A program made the translations under genes and the position numbers. From Kitasatospora papulosa (GTDB lineage: Bacteria > Actinomycetota > Actinomycetes > Streptomycetales > Streptomycetaceae), in contig NZ_JNYQ01000003.1 of assembly GCF_000717245.1 (NCBI RefSeq), forward strand, positions 434,001 to 498,000: 64,000 nucleotides of DNA, written 5' to 3'. Position 1 is the first letter of the stretch, and every line of letters begins with the position of its first letter. Below, one piece after another: positions 49,991 to 58,496 of the stretch. Below the pieces are notes generated by a model that did no database searches, was not told the origin of the DNA, and saw only the letters and a program-made list of their open reading frames with translations.

Positions 49991-51046
49991 TCATCCGCCC
50001 CCGGGTCCCTCCGTGCTCTCACGCAGCACCAGCCGGTGGGAGACCACACGGTCCTGGGGTGACTGGACGCCGCCGGACCCGGCACCGGACGCCTCCGGGC
50101 CCTGCGCCGCTTCCTCGATGCGCCGGTGGAGGAGCTCGACGGCGACGCGGGCGACCGCCGCCTTGTCGGGTGCCACCGTGCTCAGCGTCGGCACGCTGAA
50201 GCGGCCCCCCTCCACATCGTCGAAGCCGATCACCGCCACGTCCTCGGGGACGCGGAGGCCGGATTCGTACAGGGTTCGCAACGCTCCGAGGGCGAGCTGG
50301 TCGTTGAGGCAGAGCAGTGCGTCGGGCCGCTCTCCGGCGCGCAGGACCCCGGCCACCGCGCGGGCGCCGTCGGGCATCCTGAAGTCGCCCACGGGCAGCA
50401 GGGCTTCCGGGCGGTGGGGGATTCCCGCCTGGGCCAGGGCGGCCAGGTATCCACGGGTGCGCGCCTCCGCGGTCCCGAGGCCCGGCGCCTCGACGCCACC
50501 GACCGCGAGGATGTTGCGCCGCCCGAGACCGATCAGATGCTCCGTGGCCTCACGCGCCGCCTTCTCGTTGTCGATGGCCACGTGATCGGCACCCTCCTCC
50601 AGGAGCTCCCCGAGCAGCACGGTCGGGGGAGCCCCCGCCCGGTCGCTGACGTCGTCCGCCGTGAGGGCGAGCGGGCTGAGGATGATCCCGTCGACGAAGT
50701 CCGAGCCGAACCCCGCCAGCGCGGCCAGTTCGTGCTCGCGGTCCGCCCCGCTCTGGTGGATGAGCACCGTGAGGGAGAGCCGCTCCGCCTCACGGATGAC
50801 GTGCCGGGCGAGCTCGGCGAAGTACGGCACGTCGAGCTCGGGTACCACGAGGGCGATGATGCCCGTCCGGCCCTTCCGCAGGTGACGCCCCGCCAGGTTC
50901 ACCCGGTAGCCGAGGTGGTCGATGGCCTCGCGGACCACGCGCCGGGTCCGTTCGGAGACATGGACGTAGTCGTTGATCACGTTGGACACCGTCTTCTCCG
51001 ACACCCCCGCGTGCCGTGCGACGTCCTTGATCCTGGGCCGTGCCAC
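49991..51046 (-). CDS. LacI-family transcriptional regulator of the sugar import locus
   Basis: A 351-residue repressor. The helix-turn-helix plus hinge is IKDVARHAGVSEKTVSNVIN, then YRVNLAGRHLRKGRTGII. The periplasmic-binding-type sensor contains DFVDGIILSPLALTADD, NDQLALGALRTLYESGL and DVAVIGFDDVEGGRF. The GTG at 51046 is taken because GGGAGG lies 6 nt before it; a TTG at 51052 would add two residues. It is divergent from the solute-binding protein gene, and a TACATCGATGTA palindrome lies between, so it should repress that operon until its sugar binds. Confidence 0.92.
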   Translation of the reverse strand: MARPRIKDVARHAGVSEKTVSNVINDYVHVSERTRRVVREAIDHLGYRVNLAGRHLRKGRTGIIALVVPELDVPYFAELARHVIREAERLSLTVLIHQSGADREHELAALAGFGSDFVDGIILSPLALTADDVSDRAGAPPTVLLGELLEEGADHVAIDNEKAAREATEHLIGLGRRNILAVGGVEAPGLGTAEARTRGYLAALAQAGIPHRPEALLPVGDFRMPDGARAVAGVLRAGERPDALLCLNDQLALGALRTLYESGLRVPEDVAVIGFDDVEGGRFSVPTLSTVAPDKAAVARVAVELLHRRIEEAAQGPEASGAGSGGVQSPQDRVVSHRLVLRESTEGPGGG

Positions 51047-51183
51047 GCCCAACCTCCCTGGCCTCGAGCGATGCCGAGTCTATGTCCCGGCGCGACGGCG
51101 GTGGACGGAGGCTCCCGGCCGGGTTCGCGGCCGGCGCTCCGGCTCTCGTCCAGCAGTACCGCCCGAACTCTTTACAGCGAATG

Positions 51184-51195
51184 TACATCGATGTA
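51184..51195. promoter_or_regulatory. Likely LacI-type operator TACATCGATGTA
   Basis: A perfect 12-bp palindrome with a central CG, as LacI-family sites have, in a short AT-rich patch (TTTACAGCGAATG before it, an A-run after it). It lies between the divergent lacI-type and binding-protein genes, where their promoters must be. Confidence 0.7.
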
Positions 51196-51318
51196 AAAAA
51201 AGGTGGCCGCACTGTTTCAGCCAGCGCGGCCCACCCACCTGCCGTGTGCGGTGGACCCGCCCGTGCCGGCGGTCCACCGCCGATCCGGCATGAGCGTCCG
51301 GCCGTCGAAAGGTCCGCG

Positions 51319-52689
51319 ATGAGTTCTTCGTCCCATCCCCGTGAGGTGCCGGCGGTGCCCGGCCCCGGCCCGGCCCCCGGCATCGGGCGCCGTCGGCTGC
51401 TGCGTTACGGAGCGGCCGGTGCGAGCGCGCTGCTCGCCACGGGTTCCCTGACCGGCTGCTCCTCGCGGGCCTCCGCCTCCGACGCCTCGGCACTGAACGT
51501 GTGGGACCTGTTCCAGGGCGGTGACGGCATGCTGATGGACGACATGATCCGGGCCGTCTCCAAGGGGTCCGACGGCTTCGACGTCGATCGCACGATCCTG
51601 GACTGGGGACCGTCGTACTACACGAAGCTCGCCATGTCGGCCGCCGGCGGACGGGCCTCCGACGTGGCGGTCCTGCATCTGTCACGGCTCGCCGGGTACG
51701 CCCCGGGCGGGCTGCTGGACCCGTTCGACCTCGATCTCCTCGCCGAGTTCGGCGTCACCGAGAAGCACTTCACGCCGGCCGTCTGGGCGCGTACGAAGCA
51801 CGAAGGGGTCGTCTACGCCATCCCCCTGGACGTCCACCCGTTCATCGTGTTCTACGACCGGGACGCCGCGGACCGGGCCGGTCTCCTCGACACCGAGGGC
51901 GAACTCGCCCCCATGGGCTCACCGAAGGCCATGCTGGAAGCGGGCAAGGCGCTGGCGGAGGTGACGGGCAAGTCCGGCATCCTCTTCGGCCACGTCACCG
52001 ACACGGCCCAGAACTGGCGGCAGTTCGCCGCACTCTACGCGCAGACCGGCGCCGCCTTCACCCTGCCGGACGGCGGGCCCGCCGAGATCGACACCGACGC
52101 CGCGGTGCAGGTCGTGTCGTTCATGCAGCAGCTCTTCGACGGCCGGACGAATCCCAACAACCTCGACTACAACAGTGCCCTCGCCGGGTTCCTGGGCGGT
52201 CGCGGCGGCATGGCCATGCTGGGCGAGTGGGAGCTTCCGACGCTTCGGAAGTCCGGGATACCGCTCGGGGCCGCACCCTTCCCCCAGGTGTTCGGCAAGC
52301 CGGCCGTCTACACCGACTCCCACAGCTACGTCCTGCCGCACCAGAGCAGCCCCGACCCGGCCCGCCGCAGGCAGGCGCACCGCTACGTCGCGGAGATCCT
52401 CAAGCAGAGCCTGACCTGGGCGAGCGCGGGGCACATCCCCGCCTACCAGCCCGTGCTCGCCGAACCGGCGTACGCGAAGCTCGACCCCCAGTCCTCCTAC
52501 GCCGACGCGGGGAAGGTCGCGGTGCTCGACCCGCCGAACTGGTTCGCCGGCGCCGCCTCGAACTTCCAGAACCGCATGTGCCAGCCGCTCCAGTCGGCAC
52601 TGCTGGGCAACACCTCCGCCGAGAAGGCGGTACGCCAGATGGTCCGCGAGGCGAACACGCTGCTGCGGCAGCCCAATCCGGTGGCCTGA
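51319..52689 (+). CDS. Extracellular sugar-binding lipoprotein of an ABC importer
   Basis: A 456-residue substrate-binding protein (family 1). The N-terminus has a twin-arginine-like run RRRLLRYGAAGASALLATGS and a lipobox LTGC (Cys about 46), so it is anchored outside the membrane, perhaps by the Tat route. ALNVWDLFQGG begins the mature domain, and GGRGGMAMLGEWELP and DSHSYVLPHQSS resemble sugar-binding proteins. GAAAGG precedes the ATG at 51319. It heads an operon with two permeases and a GH2 glycosidase, so the ligand is probably an oligosaccharide or glycoside that the GH2 enzyme cleaves. Confidence 0.9.
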   Translation: MSSSSHPREVPAVPGPGPAPGIGRRRLLRYGAAGASALLATGSLTGCSSRASASDASALNVWDLFQGGDGMLMDDMIRAVSKGSDGFDVDRTILDWGPSYYTKLAMSAAGGRASDVAVLHLSRLAGYAPGGLLDPFDLDLLAEFGVTEKHFTPAVWARTKHEGVVYAIPLDVHPFIVFYDRDAADRAGLLDTEGELAPMGSPKAMLEAGKALAEVTGKSGILFGHVTDTAQNWRQFAALYAQTGAAFTLPDGGPAEIDTDAAVQVVSFMQQLFDGRTNPNNLDYNSALAGFLGGRGGMAMLGEWELPTLRKSGIPLGAAPFPQVFGKPAVYTDSHSYVLPHQSSPDPARRRQAHRYVAEILKQSLTWASAGHIPAYQPVLAEPAYAKLDPQSSYADAGKVAVLDPPNWFAGAASNFQNRMCQPLQSALLGNTSAEKAVRQMVREANTLLRQPNPVA

Positions 52690-52711
52690 CCGAGCAGAAG
52701 GAGTAACCGAC

Positions 52712-53644
52712 GTGACCACCACCACGCCCGTCGGGGCGCCCGCCCCGACCGGCGAACGGCCCCCCGTCGTGTCCCCCCGGCGCAGGACCGGCCGCCGCGG
52801 ACCGGGCCCGCTCTTCGTCCTGCCCTTCGCGGTCCCCTTCGTCCTGTTCCTCGTGTGGCCCGTGCTCCAGGGCATCTGGATGAGCTTCACCGACAGTTCG
52901 CTCGCGCTGCGCGACACGTCCTTCGTCGGTCTCGACAACTACGCCGAGGCCTTCGGCGACCCGGACGTGTGGAGCAGTCTCGGCAACACCGTCCTCTTCA
53001 CCGCGGCCTCCAGCGTCCCCCTGGTGCTGGTCGCACTCGCCATGGCGCTCCTGGTGCACAGCGGGCTCGCCGGGCAGTGGGTGTGGCGCCTGTCCTTCTT
53101 CGTGCCCTACCTGCTGCCGGTGACGGTGGTGACCCTCATCTGGACCTGGCTCTACCAGCCGGACGTCGGCCTCGGCAACGAACTGCTCGGGGCGCTCGGC
53201 CTCGAACCGGTCGGCTGGCTGTCCGACGAGTCCGTCGCGATGTGGTCGGTCGCCGCACTCACGGTCTGGTGGACGGTCGGCTTCAACTTCCTGCTCTACC
53301 TCGCCGCACTGCAGTCCCTGCCCACGGTCTTCGACGAGGCGGCGGCGCTCGACGGCGCGGGTGCCTGGCGCCGTCTGTGGTCCGTGACCCTTCCGCAGCT
53401 GCGCAGGACCACCGTCCTGGTCGCCATGCTCCAGATCCTCGCGTCGCTGAAGGTGTTCGACCAGATCTACATCCTCACCAAGGGCGGCCCGAACGGTTCG
53501 ACCCGTCCGATCCTCGAGTACGTCTACGACGTCGGGTTCACCGGGTACCGGCTGGGCTACGCCTCCGCCGTGTCCTACGTCTTCTTCGCCCTCGTCATCG
53601 TCGTCTCGCTCGCGCAGCTCCGCCTCTTCCGCCAGGAGGACTGA
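52712..53644 (+). CDS. Sugar ABC transporter permease, MalF type
   Basis: A 310-residue permease with six membrane helices; the cytoplasmic coupling loop is EAAALDGAGAWRRLWSVTLP, the EAA motif of binding-protein-dependent importers. FVLPFAVPFVLFLVWPVLQG begins the first helix. It is 22 bp downstream of the binding-protein gene (GTG start after GAAGGAG) and 3 bp upstream of the second permease. No ATPase gene is in the locus; in Streptomyces a shared ATPase such as MsiK normally powers such importers. Confidence 0.92.
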   Translation: MTTTTPVGAPAPTGERPPVVSPRRRTGRRGPGPLFVLPFAVPFVLFLVWPVLQGIWMSFTDSSLALRDTSFVGLDNYAEAFGDPDVWSSLGNTVLFTAASSVPLVLVALAMALLVHSGLAGQWVWRLSFFVPYLLPVTVVTLIWTWLYQPDVGLGNELLGALGLEPVGWLSDESVAMWSVAALTVWWTVGFNFLLYLAALQSLPTVFDEAAALDGAGAWRRLWSVTLPQLRRTTVLVAMLQILASLKVFDQIYILTKGGPNGSTRPILEYVYDVGFTGYRLGYASAVSYVFFALVIVVSLAQLRLFRQED

Positions 53645-53647
53645 CCG

Positions 53648-54547
53648 ATGTCCACCACCGCAAGCCCCGTGCGTGCCCGCCGTCTCCCGCCCCGGGAACG
53701 GCCCGGCGCCCCCATGCTCCTCGGCCACGGCCGGCTGCCGCGCGTCCTGGCCGGCACCGCACTCGTCGTCCTGGCGGCCGTCTGGCTCCTGCCGCTCGTC
53801 TGGGCGGTGGCCACCTCCGTACAGAGCGAGCAGGACGTCGCCAAGCCGGGCCTGTCCCCCTTCAAGGGCGCCTTCACCCTGGACGCCTACCAGCAGATAC
53901 TCGAACGCGGGAACGTCACCGTCTGGGCGGCCAACAGCTTCCTCGTGGCCGGCCTGGTCACCCTGATCACCGTCGCGGTATCCACGCTGGCGGCCTACGG
54001 CTTCTCGCGGGGCGGCTTCCGCGGCCGTCGCCTCCTGCTCACCGTCACCGTCGCCGCGGTCATGGTCCCGCCGCAGCTCCTCGTCGTGCCGCTGTTCGAG
54101 CAGATGCTGATGTTCGACCTGGTCGACACCTACGCGGCGATGATCCTGCCCCAAGTGGTCGCGCCCATGATGGTGTTCATCCTGAAGAGGTTCTTCGACG
54201 GCGTCCCCCGGGAGCTGGAGGACGCCGCCCGGCTCGACGGCGCGTCCGAGGTCAGGGTCTTCCTGTCCGTCGTGCTGCCGCTGTCCAGGCCGATCGTGGC
54301 AGCCGTGTCGATCTTCGTGTTCATCGGCGCGTGGAACAACTTCATGTGGCCGTTCATCGTCACCAACGACCCCGGCCTGATGACGCTCCCCGTCGGACTC
54401 GCCACCGTCAAGGACGCCTTCGGCATCCAGTACGCCCAGGCCATGGCCTCGGCCCTGCTGGCGGCGCTCCCGCTGGTCGTGGTGTTCCTGCTCTTCCAGC
54501 GCCGCATCGTGAGCTCGGTGGCCACCACCGGCCTCGGCGGCGCCTGA
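53648..54547 (+). CDS. Sugar ABC transporter permease, MalG type
   Basis: A 299-residue permease with six membrane helices; ELEDAARLDGASEVRVFLSV is the EAA coupling loop and NNFMWPFIVTNDPGLMTLPV the typical C-terminal segment. It forms the heterodimer with the MalF-type protein encoded 3 bp upstream. The GH2 gene starts 75 bp later in the same direction and likely shares the transcript. Confidence 0.92.
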   Translation: MSTTASPVRARRLPPRERPGAPMLLGHGRLPRVLAGTALVVLAAVWLLPLVWAVATSVQSEQDVAKPGLSPFKGAFTLDAYQQILERGNVTVWAANSFLVAGLVTLITVAVSTLAAYGFSRGGFRGRRLLLTVTVAAVMVPPQLLVVPLFEQMLMFDLVDTYAAMILPQVVAPMMVFILKRFFDGVPRELEDAARLDGASEVRVFLSVVLPLSRPIVAAVSIFVFIGAWNNFMWPFIVTNDPGLMTLPVGLATVKDAFGIQYAQAMASALLAALPLVVVFLLFQRRIVSSVATTGLGGA

Positions 54548-54622
54548 CCCGCACCTCTTCCCGTCCCTCCGTACCACCCGGGGCCGGCGCCCGCCGCCGC
54601 CCTACGACTCACTGGAGCATGT

Positions 54623-56443
54623 GTGCCCACTCACTCCGTACCCCGCCCGGAGTACCCGCGACCGCAGTTCGTCCGTCGCGACTGGCTCAACGTGAACGGC
54701 CTCTGGCAGTTCGAGACCGACCGGGGGGACAGCGGTCTCGAACGCGGTCTCCTCACCCGTGACCTGGACGGGCAGATCCTCGTCCCCTTCCCGCCCGAGT
54801 CCGAGCTGTCCGGCGTCGGCGACACCGACTTCCTCGAGGCCGTCTGGTACCGGCGTGTCCTCACCCTGCCGGCCGACTGGGCCGGGCGCCGGGTCCTGCT
54901 GCACTTCGGAGCGGTCGACCACGACACGACGGTCTGGGCGGACGGCACCGAGGTGGCGCGCCATCGTGGCGGCTTCACCCCGTTCACCGCCGACCTCGGC
55001 GACATCGCGGGCTCCGGGCGGGACGTCGTCGTCACCGTACGGGCCCGTGACACCCGCTCGGGCCCGCAGGCCCGTGGCAAGCAGGCGATCAAGTACGCCA
55101 ATCACGACTGCAACTACACGCGTGTCACCGGCATCTGGCAGACCGTCTGGCTGGAGCCGGTCCACGAGGCACACCTGAGGCGTCCTCGGATCACCCCGGA
55201 CCTGGCCGGCTCCGCCTTCCACCTGGAGCTCCCGTTGTCCGGGAACCGTCCGGGCCAGGTGGTGCGCGCGGTACTGAGCGACGACGAGGGAGAGGTGTGC
55301 AGGGCCGAGGCGCGCGCCGACCTGGACCTCGCGCCCCGCCTCCACCTCCCCGTCCCGGCGGACAGGAGGCGCGAGTGGGGTCCGGACGACCCGCACCTGT
55401 ACGACCTGCGGCTCGAACTCGTCGACGAGCGCGGGGAGGTGCTCGACACGGTGGAGAGCTACGCCGGGCTGCGCGCCGTCGGCCTGCGGGGCAAGGCCGT
55501 GACCCTCAACGGGCGCCCGGTCTTCCAGCGGCTCGTCCTCGACCAGGGCTGGTACCCCGACGGGCTGATGACCGCGCCCACCGACGAGGCCCTGGTACGC
55601 GACATCGAGCTCGCCATGGAAGCCGGCTTCAACGGGGCCAGGCTCCACCAGAAGGTCTTCGAGGAGCGCTTCCTGTACCACGCGGACCGCCTCGGTTACC
55701 TGGTCTGGGGCGAGTTCGGCGACTGGGGCTGCGAGACGGGCGGTTCGTCCGGCGACAACCAGCAGCCGGACGCCTCCTACGTCGGCCAGTGGCTGGAAGC
55801 CGTGGAACGCGACTACTCGCACCCCTCGATCGTCGGCTGGTGCCCGCTCAACGAGACGTACCAGAAGCTGCACGACCGCATCACCGTGCTCGACGACGTC
55901 ACACGCGCGATGTTCCTGGCCACCAAGGCCTTCGACGCCACGCGACCCGTTATCGACGCGTCCGGCTACGCCCACCGGGTCGCGGAGACAGACGTCTACG
56001 ACTCCCACAGCTACGAGCAGGACCCGGAGGCCTTCCGCCGGCAGATGGCCGGCCTGGCCGAGGGCGAGCCCTTCGTCAACAGCTACGAGAACGGGGCGGC
56101 CTACTCGCAGCCCTACCGGGGGCAGCCGTACTTCGTGAGCGAGTTCGGCGGGATCTGGTGGGACCCCGAGGCCGCCGCCCAGTCCGGTGAGGACCGGACC
56201 CTGTCGTGGGGGTACGGCGAGCGGGTGCGGAACGAGGACGAGTTCCACGAACGCTTCACCGGTCTCACCGGGGTGCTGCTCCAGGACCCCGCCATGTTCG
56301 GCTACTGCTACACGCAGCTGACGGACGTCTTCCAGGAGCAGAACGGCGTCTACCGCTTCGACCGCGGCACCAAGCTCGACGTGGAACGCATCCGGGCCGC
56401 CCAGACGCGCCCGGCGGCGATCGAGGAGCGGGACGGCCGCTGA
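54623..56443 (+). CDS. Glycoside hydrolase family 2 enzyme
   Basis: A cytoplasmic (no signal peptide) 606-residue beta-glycosidase with the GH2 order: jelly-roll sugar-binding domain (WLNVNGLWQFETDRG, VWYRRVLTLPADWAG), immunoglobulin-like domain, then the TIM barrel. The acid/base Glu is in GWCPLNETYQK and the nucleophile Glu in YFVSEFGGIWW. It lacks the large C-terminal domain of LacZ and is closer in length to beta-glucuronidases and related GH2 enzymes. As the last gene of the sugar import operon it should cleave the imported glycoside inside the cell. The GTG at 54623 follows GGAG; sugar specificity is unknown. Confidence 0.88.
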   Translation: MPTHSVPRPEYPRPQFVRRDWLNVNGLWQFETDRGDSGLERGLLTRDLDGQILVPFPPESELSGVGDTDFLEAVWYRRVLTLPADWAGRRVLLHFGAVDHDTTVWADGTEVARHRGGFTPFTADLGDIAGSGRDVVVTVRARDTRSGPQARGKQAIKYANHDCNYTRVTGIWQTVWLEPVHEAHLRRPRITPDLAGSAFHLELPLSGNRPGQVVRAVLSDDEGEVCRAEARADLDLAPRLHLPVPADRRREWGPDDPHLYDLRLELVDERGEVLDTVESYAGLRAVGLRGKAVTLNGRPVFQRLVLDQGWYPDGLMTAPTDEALVRDIELAMEAGFNGARLHQKVFEERFLYHADRLGYLVWGEFGDWGCETGGSSGDNQQPDASYVGQWLEAVERDYSHPSIVGWCPLNETYQKLHDRITVLDDVTRAMFLATKAFDATRPVIDASGYAHRVAETDVYDSHSYEQDPEAFRRQMAGLAEGEPFVNSYENGAAYSQPYRGQPYFVSEFGGIWWDPEAAAQSGEDRTLSWGYGERVRNEDEFHERFTGLTGVLLQDPAMFGYCYTQLTDVFQEQNGVYRFDRGTKLDVERIRAAQTRPAAIEERDGR

Positions 56444-56455
56444 CGCGGACCTGAC

Positions 56456-56488
56456 GACGGCCGCCCCGGGCCCGCCGGGGCGGCCGTC
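56456..56488 (+). terminator. Terminator of the sugar import operon
   Basis: GACGGCCGCCCC (56456-56467) and GGGGCGGCCGTC (56477-56488) form a perfect 12-bp stem with a 9-nt loop, 13 bp after the GH2 stop. Confidence 0.8.
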
Positions 56489-56665
56489 GGACCCGCCGGA
56501 CGGCCTCGTGCGGGTCCCGTCCCGAACACGGCCCCGCCTCCATGGTGGACAGGCGCACTCCCGCACCCGGAACTGTGGTGTCCCGCCACATACGCCACCG
56601 ACCTGCCCCTTCCTACGGTATGGCGACACGGAAACGTCCCCGCCAACTGTCCGGAAGTGGTATCC

Positions 56666-58054
56666 ATGGCCGCCCCAGCAACCGCTCCCCCACCCCCGTC
56701 CAACCTTCGCCGCATCGTCGCCGCGAGCCTCGTCGGGACCACGGTGGAGTGGTACGACTTCTTCCTCTACGGCTCCGCTGCCGCGCTGGTGTTCAACAAG
56801 CTGTTCTTCCCCGGGTCCGACCCGCTCGTCGGCACCCTTCTCTCCTTCCTCACCTATGCCGTGGGATTCGCCGCACGCCCCATCGGGGCCCTGGTGTTCG
56901 GGCATTACGGTGACCGGCTCGGGCGCAAGAAGCTACTGGTGCTCAGCCTGTTGATGATGGGAGGCGCGACCTTCGCCATCGGGCTCCTGCCGACGCACGC
57001 CACGATCGGTTCGGCGGCGCCCGTGCTGCTCACCGTCCTTCGCCTGGTGCAGGGGTTCGCCCTCGGTGGCGAGTGGGGCGGCGCCGTGCTGCTCGTGTCG
57101 GAGCACGGGGACGCGCAACGGCGCGGGTTCTGGGCGTCGTGGCCGCAGACCGGGGCGCCCGCGGGGCAGTTGCTCGCGACCGCCGTGCTCTCCGCCCTCA
57201 CCGCGCTCCTGTCCGAGTCCGCCTTCGAGTCCTGGGGCTGGCGGATCCCCTTCCTCCTCTCCGGTGTGCTCGTGATCCTCGGACTGTGGATTCGTCTCTC
57301 CGTCGACGAGTCGCCTGTCTTCAAGGCGGCACTGGCCCAGGCCGAACAGCGCAAGGCGGCCGCCGCGCCGGCCGAGAGGATGCCCCTGGTCGCCGTCCTG
57401 CGGCATCACTGGCGGGATGTCCTGATCGCCATGGGCGCCCGGATGGCCGAGAACATCAGCTACTACGTGATCACCGCGTTCATCCTCGTGTACGCGACGA
57501 CCTCCGCGGAGCTGAGCAAGCAGACCGCCCTGAACGCCGTACTCGTCGCGTCCGCCGTGCACTTCGCCGTGATCCCGCTGTGGGGGGCGCTGTCCGACCG
57601 GGTGGGGCGCAGGCCCGTCTATCTGGTCGGTGCCATCGGTGTGGCCCTGTGGATGTTCCCGTTCTTCGCGCTGATCGACAGCAGGAGCTTCGGAAGCCTG
57701 CTGCTCGCCGTCACCGTGGGACTGGTCTTCCACGGTGCCATGTACGCACCGCAGGCGGCCTTCTTCGCGGAGATGTTCGCGACCAGGATGCGCTACTCGG
57801 GAGCCTCGATCGGCGCCCAGTTCTCGTCGGTCGCCGCAGGGGCCCCGGCACCGCTCATCGCCACCGCGCTCCTCGCCGACTTCGGCAGTTCGACTCCGAT
57901 CTCGCTGTACGTCATCGCCGCCTCGCTGCTCACCGTGCTGGCGATCGTCTGCGCGAAGGAGACCAGGAACCGCGACCTCACGGAGATCGAGCCGGACTCC
58001 GGCCGGGCACCGGCGGACGCCACGACGCTCCCCGCCGACGCCCGGAGCGTCTGA
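56666..58054 (+). CDS. MFS transporter, metabolite:H+ symporter (MHS) family
   Basis: A 462-residue transporter with 12 helices. GTTVEWYDFFLYGSAAALVF in the first helix and GHYGDRLGRKKLL in the first loop are the MHS signatures (as in KgtP, ProP and ShiA), with QGFALGGEWGGAVLLVSEH in helix 4. MHS proteins import carboxylates, betaines or similar; the substrate here is unknown. The ATG at 56666 follows GGAAG at good spacing and is preferred over the GTG at 56657. Its stop is only 4 bp from the stop of the convergent STAS gene, with no room for a terminator. Confidence 0.9.
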   Translation: MAAPATAPPPPSNLRRIVAASLVGTTVEWYDFFLYGSAAALVFNKLFFPGSDPLVGTLLSFLTYAVGFAARPIGALVFGHYGDRLGRKKLLVLSLLMMGGATFAIGLLPTHATIGSAAPVLLTVLRLVQGFALGGEWGGAVLLVSEHGDAQRRGFWASWPQTGAPAGQLLATAVLSALTALLSESAFESWGWRIPFLLSGVLVILGLWIRLSVDESPVFKAALAQAEQRKAAAAPAERMPLVAVLRHHWRDVLIAMGARMAENISYYVITAFILVYATTSAELSKQTALNAVLVASAVHFAVIPLWGALSDRVGRRPVYLVGAIGVALWMFPFFALIDSRSFGSLLLAVTVGLVFHGAMYAPQAAFFAEMFATRMRYSGASIGAQFSSVAAGAPAPLIATALLADFGSSTPISLYVIAASLLTVLAIVCAKETRNRDLTEIEPDSGRAPADATTLPADARSV

Positions 58055-58058
58055 CCCC

Positions 58059-58436
58059 TCATTCGCGGGCGGGCCGGGATCCGTCTCCCGGCCCGCCGAC
58101 GGGGCCCTCCCCGGCGGTAAGCACCCTGTCGACCCCGGTGAGTTCGAGGAGATGGCCGAGTTCCCTGGACACGCCCACGAGCAGGACCGACGTACTCGCC
58201 GTCCGGGCCCTGCGGTGGGCGAGGAGGAGCTCCGTGAGTCCCACCGAGTCGCAGAACGAGAGCTGGGACATGTCGAGGACGAGCGGTGACTCCGCGCGCA
58301 GGGGGATCTCCTCGACGGTCCTGCGGAAACGGGCGGCGGTGAGGTGGTCGAGCACTCCCTCGAGCCGCAGGACGACCGCGCCGGAAGGACTGTGGTCGGC
58401 GGTGACTACCAGCGCGCGGTCAGGCACCGTCAGCAC
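58059..58436 (-). CDS. STAS-domain anti-anti-sigma factor
   Basis: A 125-residue protein of the SpoIIAA/RsbV type. PSGAVVLRLEGVLDHLTAAR is the first strand-helix, and LSFCDSVGLTELLLAHRRA carries the serine that a partner kinase phosphorylates (DSxGL). Unphosphorylated it would bind an anti-sigma factor. It lies downstream of the stressosome-type operon in the same direction, 60 bp after the SpoIIE gene end, and may be its output. The start codon is a GTG after a G-rich stretch. Confidence 0.88.
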   Translation of the reverse strand: MLTVPDRALVVTADHSPSGAVVLRLEGVLDHLTAARFRRTVEEIPLRAESPLVLDMSQLSFCDSVGLTELLLAHRRARTASTSVLLVGVSRELGHLLELTGVDRVLTAGEGPVGGPGDGSRPARE

Positions 58437-58496
58437 CCCCCGAGCACGGGTTGGACGGCCCGGTCACGGCGGGCGCGGGCCGGAGTGCGCCGGACG

